Assembly: GCA_031253795.1 (NCBI GenBank)
Contig: JAIRVR010000031.1
Coordinates: 1-64,000, forward strand
Origin: Burkholderiaceae bacterium
GTDB lineage: Bacteria > Pseudomonadota > Gammaproteobacteria > Burkholderiales > Burkholderiaceae_C
DNA: 64,000 nucleotides
Direction of reading: 5' to 3'
Shown: positions 53,604-61,819 of the stretch, one piece after another
How positions within the stretch are numbered: position 1 is the stretch's first letter
Layout of the letters: the number at the start of each line of letters is the position of its first letter
Notes under the pieces: model-generated
Seen by the model: the letters and a program-made list of their open reading frames with translations, nothing else
Told to the model about the DNA's origin: nothing
Database searches by the model: none
Translations under genes and position numbers: made by a program

Positions 53604-55099
53604 TCCAGTCCTTCCTCCACCAGCTCGGCCGCGCGCATCAGTGCGCGCGCCTTGTGTTCGGTTTCCCTCCATTCCATTTCGGGAATGGAGTCGGCCACCA
53701 CGCCGGCCGCAGCCTGCACGTAGAGCGTGCCGTCCTTGATGACGCCCGTGCGGATGGCAATGGCCAGGTCCATATCGCCCGCGAAGCTCAGATAGCCGCA
53801 GGCGCCGCCGTAGATGCCGCGCTTGGTCGGTTCGAGCTGGTCGATGATTTCCATGGCGTGGACCTTGGGCGCCCCCGTCAGCGTGCCGGCCGGGAAGGTG
53901 GCCTTGAACACATCCATGTTGTCCATGCCCTCGCGCAGCAGGCCTTCGACGTTGCTGACGATGTGCATGACGTGGCTGTAACGCTCCACGGCGAAGGCCT
54001 CGGTGACCTTGACGCTGCCGGTCTGCGCGATGCGGCCTATGTCGTTGCGCGCCAGGTCGATCAGCATCACGTGCTCGGCGCGCTCCTTGGGATCGGCCAC
54101 CAGTTCCTGCTCCGTGGCCTTGTCGGCCTCGGGCGTGGCGCCGCGTGGTCGCGTGCCGGCCAGCGGGCGGATGGTGACCTTCTGGCCCTCGGGTGTACCC
54201 TCCTGGCGCACCAGGATCTCGGGACTGGCACCCACCACGTGGAAGTCGCCCAGGTGGTAGTAGTACATGTAGGGGCTGGGGTTGAGCGAGCGCAGCGCGC
54301 GGTACAGGCTCAGGGGGCTGGCCGTGTAGCGCTTGTGGATGCGCTGGCCCACCTGCACCTGCATGAAATCGCCCGCGGCAATCAGCTCCTTGGCCTTCTC
54401 CACGGCCGCCAGGTAGTCCTCCTTGGCGAAGCTGCGCTGGGCCGGGTGGCTTTCGCCGGCCTTGATCTGCGGTGCGCTGACCGAATAGCGCAGCAGGTCC
54501 TTGAGCTGGCGCAGACGCTTCTTGGCCCGCGTGTAGGCCTCGCTCTCGCCGGGGTTGGCATAGACGATGAGGTAGAGCTTGCCCGACAGGTTGTCGATGA
54601 CGGCAACCTCCTCGCACTGCAGAAGCAGGATGTCGGGACAGCCCAGCGTGTCGGGGGGGCAGGATTCCTCGAGCTTTTTCTCGATGTAGCGCACGGCGTC
54701 ATAGCCGAAATAGCCGGCCAGGCCACCGCAAAAGCGCGGCAGGCCGGGGCGCAGCGCCACCTTGAAGCGCTTTTGGTAGGCGGCGATGAAGTCCAGCGGA
54801 TTGCCCGTGGCCGTTTCCACCACCTGGCCATCGGTCACCACTTCGGTGCGTGCCTGTTCGCCGAAGCCGCTGGCGCGCAGCAGGGTACGCGCGGGCAGTC
54901 CGATGAAGCTGTAGCGCCCGAAGCGCTCGCCGCCGACCACGGACTCCAGCAGAAAGCTGTGCTTGCCGTCGCCGCCGGCATGGGCCAGCTTGAGGTACAG
55001 CGACAGAGGGGTTTCGAGGTCGGCGAAGGCCTCGACCATCAGGGGGATGCGGTTGTAGCCCTGCGTGGCAAGGCTTTTGAATTCGAGTTCGGTGATCAC
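53600..55099 (-). CDS. trpE: anthranilate synthase component I
   Basis: The 499-aa enzyme makes anthranilate from chorismate using ammonia from TrpG. The feedback site for tryptophan (LLESVVGGERFGRYSFIG) and the chorismate-binding core (TIRPLAGTRPRGATPEADKA, LIDLARNDIGRI, GAPKVHAMEIID) are all present. The start chosen is the GTG at 55099 (VITELEFKSLATQGYNRIP), the normal start of the family, with GGAG 8 nt upstream; an ATG at 55177 would add 26 non-conserved residues. It is separated from trpG by 19 kb of unrelated genes, and no Trp leader peptide is seen upstream of it. Confidence 0.96.
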   Translation of the reverse strand: MITELEFKSLATQGYNRIPLMVEAFADLETPLSLYLKLAHAGGDGKHSFLLESVVGGERFGRYSFIGLPARTLLRASGFGEQARTEVVTDGQVVETATGNPLDFIAAYQKRFKVALRPGLPRFCGGLAGYFGYDAVRYIEKKLEESCPPDTLGCPDILLLQCEEVAVIDNLSGKLYLIVYANPGESEAYTRAKKRLRQLKDLLRYSVSAPQIKAGESHPAQRSFAKEDYLAAVEKAKELIAAGDFMQVQVGQRIHKRYTASPLSLYRALRSLNPSPYMYYYHLGDFHVVGASPEILVRQEGTPEGQKVTIRPLAGTRPRGATPEADKATEQELVADPKERAEHVMLIDLARNDIGRIAQTGSVKVTEAFAVERYSHVMHIVSNVEGLLREGMDNMDVFKATFPAGTLTGAPKVHAMEIIDQLEPTKRGIYGGACGYLSFAGDMDLAIAIRTGVIKDGTLYVQAAAGVVADSIPEMEWRETEHKARALMRAAELVEEGLE

Positions 55100-55459
55100 G
55101 GGAAAGGCTCCGGATGCGTGGCGCTGGCAGACCTGGAAGAGATGCGGACTGCGCGGACAGGGCGCCGGTTCATTCAATTGGCCCGTGGGGCCTCGGGTGC
55201 ACGCCGGGTCTCGATCCCGGGCGCGTTCAGCGGTTCATGTGGACAGGCTTGCGCCAGGGCCAGGCTCCCCGGTCTTTGCAACCTGCAATGAACATGCGAT
55301 GAATGAACATGGAGGGCAAGTGTAGCGCAGTCGCACCAGGCCACAAAAACCTGCGGGCCGCGCCCGCGAAAACCCTGTTGCCCGGCCCGGTCACAGGCCA
55401 CAACATGGCGCCCAAACGTAACAACACGCAACCCCGACGCTTTTCGGGCAGGAGACGCC
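55100..55459. promoter_or_regulatory. divergent region between trpE and the CHI-like gene
   Basis: This 360-bp gap must hold the trpE promoter (minus) and the promoter of the CHI-like gene (plus). I found no ORF with tandem Trp codons and no U-tailed hairpin, so no attenuator like the one before trpG. AATGAACATG occurs twice (55287-55296 and 55302-55311), 15 bp apart, a possible regulator site. AGGAGA precedes the CHI-like start. Confidence 0.4.
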
Positions 55460-56074
55460 ATGACCGCTTTGCCCCGCCGGCTCAGAATGGCCGCCTTGTC
55501 GCTGGCCCTGGCCTGGGCCCTGCCGCCTGCGCTGGCGCAGACACAGGCGCCGGCCGGCCCCACGCACAGCGTGGCGGGCGTGGCCTACCCCGCCCAGGCA
55601 GGCGTGGGCGGCCAGACGCTGCAGCTCAATGGGGCAGGCATACGCTACAAGGCCATCTTCAAGGTCTACACGGCCGGCCTCTATCTCGAAAAGCCCGCAG
55701 CCAGCCTGCAGGAGATCGCCGCCCTGGCCGGACCCAAGCGCATCAGCGTGACCATGCTGCGTGAAATCGACTCGGCCGAGCTGGGCAAGCTGTTCGCGCG
55801 CGGCATCGAGGACAACATGGAGCGTGCGCGATTTTCACGCCTGGTGCCCGGCGTGCTGCGCATGAGCGAGATCTTCGCCCAGCACAAGAAACTGCTGCCA
55901 GGCGAGAGCTTCGTGGTGGACTGGGTGCCGGGCGAAGGCGCCCAGGTCCTGGTCAAGGGCGCGCCGCAGGGCGCACCTTTCAAGGAACCCGAGTTCTTCC
56001 AGGCCCTGCTGGGCATCTGGCTGGGGCCGCACCCGGCCGACGAGCAGCTCAAGAAGGCCTTGCTGGGGGGGTGA
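55460..56074 (+). CDS. exported chalcone isomerase-like domain protein
   Basis: The 204-aa protein has a signal peptide (cleavage near ALAQTQ) and a chalcone-isomerase-like domain (IRYKAIFKVYTAGLYLEKPA, ISVTMLREIDSAELGKLFAR). Bacterial members of this family are periplasmic, bind lipids or small ligands, and lack demonstrated isomerase activity. Its ATG follows CAGGAGACGCC. The last 26 bp overlap the convergent kinase gene. No functional link to neighbours is clear. Confidence 0.85.
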   Translation: MTALPRRLRMAALSLALAWALPPALAQTQAPAGPTHSVAGVAYPAQAGVGGQTLQLNGAGIRYKAIFKVYTAGLYLEKPAASLQEIAALAGPKRISVTMLREIDSAELGKLFARGIEDNMERARFSRLVPGVLRMSEIFAQHKKLLPGESFVVDWVPGEGAQVLVKGAPQGAPFKEPEFFQALLGIWLGPHPADEQLKKALLGG

Positions 56075-57455
56075 GGCTTCCCTCGCCGCCGCCAAACCGC
56101 ACGCACAGCTCCAGCCCCACGGCACCTGGCAGGGCCTGCATGGTCCAGCCATGGGCGCGTGCGATTTCCAGGCAGATGGGCAAACCCAGGCCCGCACCCA
56201 CGTCGCGGCGCTCGCTGCTGCGCCAAAAGCGCTGGAAGATGCGGTCCAGGTCGGCCGCGGGCACGCCACAGCCCTGGTCGACCACCGAAAAGCCATGGCC
56301 AAAGGCCCGGACCGTGACCGTGCTGCCGCCGGGGCTGTGCTGCATGGCATTCTCGATCAGGTTCTTGAGCAGGATGAACAGGGCGCCGCGGTCGGCACGC
56401 CACACCTGGGCCCCGGCATCGACCTCGGCGCATATGCGTATGCCGCATTGCTCCGAGGCCCGCGACATGTAGCCGCAGGCCTCGGCGACGGCACCCGCAG
56501 CCTCCACGTCGCCGATCCGGTACTGCCGATGTTCGCTGACCTCGGCCAGGTGCAGCAACTGCTGTACCTGGCGTGCCATGTGGTCCACATCCTGCAACAG
56601 GGGATTGGGCCGGCCGCCGGCATCGGGCTCCAGCTCGATCTGGGCGCGCATCAGCGCCAGAGGCGTCTTGAGCTCGTGTGCGGCCATCGACAGGAATTCC
56701 TGCTGGTTGCGAAAGCCGGCCTGCAGGCGATCCAGTACCAGGTTGAAGGCTTCGACCAGGGGCGCGAACTCGCGCGGCAGATCCTTGGCCTGCAGCCGCG
56801 TGTCCAGGGTCTGGGGCGTGATGCGCTGCGCATCCTGCGCGGCCACGCCCAGGGGCCTGAGCATGCGCTGCAGGGTGCGGTGCGTGGAGATCAGAAAGAC
56901 CACCAGAAAGACCACGCCGATGGCCACCATGCCGCGCCACAGCGCCGGCAGGCCCACGGATTCCCGCAGCCAGTCCACCATGCGGTCGCTGATGGCGAGC
57001 TGCACATACCAGGTGCGGCCCTCGTGGGTCAGCGCGGCCGTACCGGCCCGCATGACCACGCCGCCGCGCTCATACGCGAAGGCCTTGAGTTCGGGGTCGA
57101 AGCCATGGTCGTTCTGCTCCAGGGCCTGGGTTTCGCCGTTGGGCGCGAACACCACCCGGCCGGCGGCGTCGGTGATGCGCAGCTGCATTTCCTCGCCCAG
57201 ACTGGTGAGCATCCAGCTCTTGATCTCGTGCTCGCTGAAGCCCTCGGGCACGCCATCGTCCCCGAAGCGCACCCATTCGGCCAGCTTTTCCGCCGCATGG
57301 CCCATGCCGCGCTGCAGCGCGTAGCTGTCGAAGGGCTTGGCCATGAGGATGACCAGGGCACCCACCAGCAGTGCGCTGAAGGCCATGCTCAGCCCATAGA
57401 CCGCCAGCAGGCGCGAGCGCAGGCTACCGGGCCAGCACAGGTTGTTGAAGCGCAT
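56049..57455 (-). CDS. sensor histidine kinase (OmpR-partner type)
   Basis: The 468-aa kinase has two transmembrane helices (about residues 15-38 and 160-180) around a periplasmic sensor domain, then a HAMP linker and the kinase core. The phospho-acceptor is H260 in MAAHELKTPLALMR. The ATPase domain has NLIENAMQHSPGGS, DQGCGVPAADLDRIFQRFWR and GAGLGLPICLEIA. The start MRFNNLCW (57455) lies inside the regulator gene (32-bp overlap), so the pair is translationally coupled. The QseC/TctE-like layout suggests a small-molecule or carboxylate signal, but this is not certain. Confidence 0.92.
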   Translation of the reverse strand: MRFNNLCWPGSLRSRLLAVYGLSMAFSALLVGALVILMAKPFDSYALQRGMGHAAEKLAEWVRFGDDGVPEGFSEHEIKSWMLTSLGEEMQLRITDAAGRVVFAPNGETQALEQNDHGFDPELKAFAYERGGVVMRAGTAALTHEGRTWYVQLAISDRMVDWLRESVGLPALWRGMVAIGVVFLVVFLISTHRTLQRMLRPLGVAAQDAQRITPQTLDTRLQAKDLPREFAPLVEAFNLVLDRLQAGFRNQQEFLSMAAHELKTPLALMRAQIELEPDAGGRPNPLLQDVDHMARQVQQLLHLAEVSEHRQYRIGDVEAAGAVAEACGYMSRASEQCGIRICAEVDAGAQVWRADRGALFILLKNLIENAMQHSPGGSTVTVRAFGHGFSVVDQGCGVPAADLDRIFQRFWRSSERRDVGAGLGLPICLEIARAHGWTMQALPGAVGLELCVRFGGGEGSLTPPARPS

Positions 57456-58110
57456 AGCCTTGGCCACGGATGTTGATGATTTCCAGCCGCGAGCCCAGGG
57501 CGGCGAGCTTGCGGCGCAGGCGGTGCAGAGCCACATCCAGCGCATTGGGCGTGACCACGGCCGACATGCCCCAGGCTGCCGCCTCCAGCGAGGCGCGCCG
57601 CACCGTGGAGCCGGCCTTGCGCACCAGGCACAGCATGATCTGCAGCTCGGCGGGCGACAGCGGCGCGGCGCGGTCGGCGCAGTGCATGCAGGCCTGGGGC
57701 GGGTCGATGCGCAGATCGCCCAGGGCCGGCGCCAGCTCCTGCACCACGGCCGGCCGCCGCAGCAGCGCACGCACCCGTGCCGTCAGTTCCTCCATGGGAA
57801 ATGGCTTGGTCAGATAGTCGTCGGCACCCGACTCCAGGCCACCCACGCGGTCACTGAGGGCGTCGCGTGCCGTCAGCATCAGACAGGGCGTGGCACGTCC
57901 CGCAGCGCGCAACTGGCGCACCAGTTGCAGGCCGTCACCATCGGGCAGCCCCCGGTCGATGACGACCACGCCGTAGTCGATGGACTGCAGGGCCTGCCAG
58001 GCCGTGGACATCTGGTGGAACACATCGGTCTCGATGCCCGAGTTCGCCAGCGACAGCCTCACCAGTTCCGCCAGGCGTGCATGGTCCTCAATTAACGCGA
58101 TGCGGTTCAT
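57424..58110 (-). CDS. OmpR-family response regulator
   Basis: The 228-aa regulator has a receiver domain (about residues 1-118; acidic pair E8/D9, phospho-acceptor D52 in VVIDRGLPDGDG, Lys in YLTKPFPMEEL) and a C-terminal winged helix (about 130-225; VTPNALDVALHRLRRKLAAL). It resembles the TctD/QseB branch. It overlaps the HTH-less TetR-like gene upstream by 23 bp and the kinase gene downstream by 32 bp, so all three form one operon. Confidence 0.93.
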   Translation of the reverse strand: MNRIALIEDHARLAELVRLSLANSGIETDVFHQMSTAWQALQSIDYGVVVIDRGLPDGDGLQLVRQLRAAGRATPCLMLTARDALSDRVGGLESGADDYLTKPFPMEELTARVRALLRRPAVVQELAPALGDLRIDPPQACMHCADRAAPLSPAELQIMLCLVRKAGSTVRRASLEAAAWGMSAVVTPNALDVALHRLRRKLAALGSRLEIINIRGQGYALQQPVLAR

Positions 58111-58600
58111 GGCTGCCTTGCTGCTCGCTCAGGGACAGCAAATGCTCGCGTATGCCCAGGATGCGGTGTGTTTCCATGGGCTCCACCAGCACGTGGATGA
58201 CCCACAGGTCCTCGGCCATGGAACGGCATTGCTGGGCAATTCCGTCGTCCACGCTGTCGCCCGCGCATACCTCGTCGACAAAGTCGATCCAGATGTTCTG
58301 GAAGCGCGCGCGCGTCAGTACCTGGGCCGCCGTTCTGTGGCCGCGCCGGCGCGACAGCGCATGCTCGCACACGCAGCGCACGTAGGCGCGCAGATGCCGG
58401 GCGGGTCCGGGCGGTTCCTGGGCCAGGCACCGCAGCAGATCCTCGCGAAAGCGCAGGATCACACGCTCGAAAATGCCCTCCAGCCGTGCAGCCCGGTGCT
58501 GGCTGCAGTCCAGAAAGCGCGCACCCAGGGAGTGCGCCTGGCCTGCCGCCTGAAAACCGATCACGTCCTGGTAGATGGATGCTTGCATTGCCAATCGCAT
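58088..58600 (-). CDS. TetR-ligand-domain-like protein without helix-turn-helix
   Basis: About 170 aa, not a recognised family. The helical pattern and length (FLDCSQHRAARLEGIFERVI, WIDFVDEVCAGDSVDDGIAQ) resemble the C-terminal effector domain of TetR regulators. There is no DNA-binding N-terminus, and the upstream frame does not encode one. The start could be 58600 (MRLAMQAS), 58588 or 58672; none has a good ribosome site. It overlaps the response regulator gene by 23 bp, so it probably takes part in that two-component system, perhaps as a ligand-binding accessory. The similarity is by eye and tentative. Confidence 0.5.
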   Translation of the reverse strand: MRLAMQASIYQDVIGFQAAGQAHSLGARFLDCSQHRAARLEGIFERVILRFREDLLRCLAQEPPGPARHLRAYVRCVCEHALSRRRGHRTAAQVLTRARFQNIWIDFVDEVCAGDSVDDGIAQQCRSMAEDLWVIHVLVEPMETHRILGIREHLLSLSEQQGSHEPHRVN

Positions 58601-58755
58601 GTTAGGTGGGTCGAGCGCCGCCGGACCGGGCGCACGGGCATGGCGGCACCAACCTGGCAGGTAAAAGGCCATGCTCGTCGATATTGTCTTACCAGCGACT
58701 TACCAACCCTGGCATTGACCGGGATGGCGCAATGGCCGAGATCGCAAATAATCAC

Positions 58756-59448
58756 TCAAAATTGCCTGTGCCAGCCCCTCGTGTGGCGTATCAGGGTCCA
58801 CTGCGCCAGCCACAGCGCGAAATAAGCCCAGGTCTCCACCAGCTCTTCCAATACGATCACCTGGGTACCAAACCAGTTTTGCAAAGTGATAAACCCATGG
58901 CCTTCGGCATTGGTTGAAATCACCATGGCCGCAATGAAAAGCAGCAGGCTGAATACCGGAATCGCCCTGTCCCGCACCAGCCGCACCAACACCTGGCGCC
59001 AAAGGGCATGGCGCACAAACCAATAGCAGCACAGCACCAGCAGGCCGGCCACCACCCACTTCACGACGGGCCGGTACCACAGCGCCTGGGAACTGATCAC
59101 CGGGCCCCATTTCCCACTTTCCTCGCTGGGCAGAAAGGCAGCCCCCCAGGCCAGTTCCCGTCCCAGGAAGACCAGCCAGAACAAGGCCGCGATCCACCAC
59201 AGCGCTGCGGCCGGTGAACCGGCCTGCCGCCGCCCGGCCACCAGGGCCGACACCAGGCCCAGCACCAGGGTCACGGCCTGGATATTCTCGAACAAGCCAT
59301 TCTCCCAGCCCGTGCTTTGCGGCAATGAAAAGGCCAATGGAAAACTCACCATCAGGCCAACCAGAATCACGAAATTCCATCGCCACAACGACAGGCCATG
59401 GAAATTATTCGAAACAGAAACTATTTTCACTTCTACGGGAGACGGCAT
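58756..59448 (-). CDS. predicted polytopic membrane protein
   Basis: The 230-aa protein is not recognised. It has about six hydrophobic segments (near residues 25-45, 55-75, 85-105, 130-155, 165-185, 200-220), with Arg/Lys between them, and a short loop LGRELAWGAAFLPSEESGKW. A late NAEGHGFITLQNWFGTQVIV segment has an HG pair that could bind a metal or quinone. Its 5' part is AT-richer than average. The start is uncertain (ATG at 59448 or GTG at 59469). It stands alone between two hairpin-bounded intervals. Confidence 0.65.
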   Translation of the reverse strand: MPSPVEVKIVSVSNNFHGLSLWRWNFVILVGLMVSFPLAFSLPQSTGWENGLFENIQAVTLVLGLVSALVAGRRQAGSPAAALWWIAALFWLVFLGRELAWGAAFLPSEESGKWGPVISSQALWYRPVVKWVVAGLLVLCCYWFVRHALWRQVLVRLVRDRAIPVFSLLLFIAAMVISTNAEGHGFITLQNWFGTQVIVLEELVETWAYFALWLAQWTLIRHTRGWHRQF

Positions 59449-59534
59449 TGAACTCAACACTAACTGCACTTTGGCCGTTATTTGTTTTTTTGATTTTTCA
59501 AAATGAGGTGCCGGTATTTTTCAATCGGACCACG

Positions 59535-59562
59535 AACGGCGGGAAAATCGCTTCCCGCCGTT
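59535..59562. terminator. strong hairpin between speDE and the membrane protein gene
   Basis: AACGGCGGGAA (59535-59545) and TTCCCGCCGTT (59552-59562) form a perfect 11-bp stem with a 6-nt loop. On the plus strand it is followed by TTTTCATT. On the minus strand it lies 62 bp beyond the speDE stop with few following U residues. It probably ends speDE transcription or insulates the membrane-protein gene. Confidence 0.6.
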
Positions 59563-59623
59563 TTCATTACAGCAGACTTGTTCGCGAATTGCAGTACTGT
59601 GACAAATTTGCCTTGTCAGGGCC

Positions 59624-60931
59624 TCAGGCGCTGCGCCACACGGCCTCGCCGATGCGACCACGCGGCTGCACCAGGTCACGGTAATAGTTGGGCAAGGCGA
59701 ACAGGGCGGAATGCACCTCGGCGTTGTAGTAGCGCAAGCCTTGCAACCCCGGTTCGGCCAGGCGATGGCGCAGCCGGGCCGGTGGCACGGCCGTGGCATC
59801 GAGGCTGTCCGAGGCCACGGCCAGCCCCCAGTAGGCACCGTACAGCGGGATGTACAACCCATAGCAGCGCACGATGGCAAAGCGCTGGCGCAGGCTGGCC
59901 ACCAGGCCCGCGACCTGGCCACCGTGAAAGACCGGGCTGCCGAGGTGCAGCACCAGGGCACCGCCGGGCGCCAGTACACCGCGCATGCGATCCAGCGCCG
60001 CGTCGGCATAGAGCGGGCTGGCCGGTGTGTCCGGATCCGTCAGATCCATGAGCACCAGGTCGAAGCGCTGGGCCCCTTCCTCGACCAGGGCCATGCCATC
60101 GCCTATGCGCAACTGCAGGCGCGGATCGTCAAAGGCCCCTGCATGCACGGGATGCAGGTGGGTGCGCGCGGCCTGCACCACGGCCTCGTCCAGCTCGGCC
60201 ACCACCACCTGCTCCATGCAGGCATGCCGAAGCAGTTCCTTGGCCGCTCCGCCATCGCCACCACCCAGGACAAGGGCCCTGCGCGGCGCCGCATGGGCCA
60301 GGGCCGCTGGATGGACCAGGGCCTCATGGTAGAAAAATTCCTCGCCTTCCGAGGTCATGAACCGGCCATCGAGCCGCAGCACCTTGCCGAACTGGGGCGT
60401 GTGCAGCAACTCCATCTGCTGGAAGGGCGTATGGAGGACTTCGCGCCGCGTGGCGCGCCAGCCGAAACGCGCATGGGCAGTCAGCGCCTCGAGTGCCCAT
60501 TCGCCCTCGTCTGCCAGGCTGTCATGCAGTGGCCGCGGCGCGGCCTGGGCCCCGGGGCCCATGTCGCCACGCATCAGGTGCTGGCGCACCACGCGCCCTG
60601 GCGCATAGGCGGCGATCACGCCTTCCAGCAGGTCGCGCGCCCGACCCGAGTTGTCGGCGGAGAAATTGCAGACATAGACATCGACGGTGACATGGCCGGT
60701 CTCGGGCCAGGTATGGATGGCCAGATGCGATTCCGCCAGCAGCACGGTCCCGGTCACGCCACCCGGCTGCCCCTGGTAGTCGGGGAACTTGACCCAGCGC
60801 TCATCCACCAGGGTCAGGCCCGCCTGCAGCGTCTGGTCGCGGCACAGCGCCGCAATGGCATCGGCGTCGAGCATGTAGCGCCTGTCCCCGGCGCATTGGT
60901 AAAGATCGGCAGTCAGGTGCAGTCCGTGCAT
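59624..60931 (-). CDS. speDE: fused S-adenosylmethionine decarboxylase-spermidine synthase
   Basis: The 435-aa protein joins two enzymes of polyamine synthesis. Residues 1-135 are an SpeD-type AdoMet decarboxylase: S68 in LLAESHLAIHTWPE should become the pyruvoyl cofactor by self-cleavage, with the catalytic Cys in VDVYVCNFSADNSG. Residues 150-435 are a spermidine synthase: VLGGGDGGAAKELLRH binds the aminopropyl donor and LMDLTDPDTPASPLY carries the catalytic Asp. The fusion makes decarboxylated AdoMet and uses it in one polypeptide; processing at S68 would separate the short beta chain only. AAGGAGG precedes the ATG at 60931. It lies between gph and trpE on the same strand. Confidence 0.93.
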   Translation of the reverse strand: MHGLHLTADLYQCAGDRRYMLDADAIAALCRDQTLQAGLTLVDERWVKFPDYQGQPGGVTGTVLLAESHLAIHTWPETGHVTVDVYVCNFSADNSGRARDLLEGVIAAYAPGRVVRQHLMRGDMGPGAQAAPRPLHDSLADEGEWALEALTAHARFGWRATRREVLHTPFQQMELLHTPQFGKVLRLDGRFMTSEGEEFFYHEALVHPAALAHAAPRRALVLGGGDGGAAKELLRHACMEQVVVAELDEAVVQAARTHLHPVHAGAFDDPRLQLRIGDGMALVEEGAQRFDLVLMDLTDPDTPASPLYADAALDRMRGVLAPGGALVLHLGSPVFHGGQVAGLVASLRQRFAIVRCYGLYIPLYGAYWGLAVASDSLDATAVPPARLRHRLAEPGLQGLRYYNAEVHSALFALPNYYRDLVQPRGRIGEAVWRSA

Positions 60932-60990
60932 GTCGCGCGCTTCCTCCTTGTCCGGGCCTCCGAGCCCATGCAGCAAAGCGTTCGACTCTA

Positions 60991-61023
60991 GCAAAAACAC
61001 AAAACGCAGCACCAAACTGCGTT
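60991..61023 (-). terminator. terminator after gph
   Basis: On the minus strand AACGCAG (61023-61017) pairs with CTGCGTT (61009-61003) around a 7-nt loop. It is followed by TTGTGTTTTTG, a U-rich tract, about 45 bp beyond the gph stop. Confidence 0.6.
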
Positions 61024-61066
61024 AAACACCCGACATCGCACCTCTTTTATCAACAATGGCAGCCGG

Positions 61067-61735
61067 TCAGGCCAGGTCCGCCAGACTGTCGACAAAGCCA
61101 TCGGCATCCACCTCGCGCACGGGCTCGCCATGGTTGTAGCCATAGCTGACCAGGACCACGGGGCAGCCGGCGGCGCGCGCCGCACGGGCGTCGTTGCTGG
61201 AGTCGCCCAGCATCAGCGTGCGCCCAGGCTCCGTGCCCAGTGCCTCGCAGGTCTTGAGCAGGGGCAGTGGATCGGGCTTTTTGCGCGCGAAGGAATCGCC
61301 GCCGAACACCTGTTCAAACAGCGGCGCCAGACCTTTTTGCGCCAGCAGCGGCCGCGCGAAGGACAGCGGCTTGTTGGTCAGGCAGGCCAGGCGCAGGCCC
61401 CGGGCGCGCAGCGCCTGCAGGCCCTCGATCACGCCGGGATAGACCTCGGCGAACTGGCCATTGAGCTGCAGGTAGTGGTGCTCATAGCGCTGCCAGGCCT
61501 GGTCGTAGACCGCATCCACATCGGCCGCGCCCACATGCGCCAGCACCGATCGGATCAGATGCTCGGAGCCCTTGCCCACCATGTGTTCGATGGCCGGTGC
61601 CGCAATGGCCGGCAAGTGCAGGTCGGCAAGCATGCGGTTGAGGGCCTGGGCGAAATCACCCAGGGTGTTGACCATGGTGCCGTCGAGATCGACGATGGCG
61701 GCATCCAGATCGGCGTGGGAAAGAGCAAGCAACAT
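61067..61735 (-). CDS. gph: phosphoglycolate phosphatase (HAD family)
   Basis: The 222-aa HAD phosphatase removes phosphate from 2-phosphoglycolate. Nucleophile and acid Asp lie in AAIVDLDGTMVNTLGDF, the motif II Thr in LACLTNKPLSFA, and the acidic loop in MLGDSSNDARAARAAGCP. The cap domain is helical (C1 type). The start MLLALSHADL at 61735 is preferred; a TTG 21 bp upstream is possible. In beta-proteobacteria gph commonly lies between rpe and trpE. Here a response-regulator gene separates it from rpe and about 6 kb separates it from trpE. Confidence 0.93.
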   Translation of the reverse strand: MLLALSHADLDAAIVDLDGTMVNTLGDFAQALNRMLADLHLPAIAAPAIEHMVGKGSEHLIRSVLAHVGAADVDAVYDQAWQRYEHHYLQLNGQFAEVYPGVIEGLQALRARGLRLACLTNKPLSFARPLLAQKGLAPLFEQVFGGDSFARKKPDPLPLLKTCEALGTEPGRTLMLGDSSNDARAARAAGCPVVLVSYGYNHGEPVREVDADGFVDSLADLA

Positions 61736-61819
61736 GCAGAGGGTCCAGGATATCAAGCGGGAAAGGCACGGCGTCCATGCCGGCGCCCTGCATTTTCGCT
61801 CCAGGCACGGCCCTGCCCC

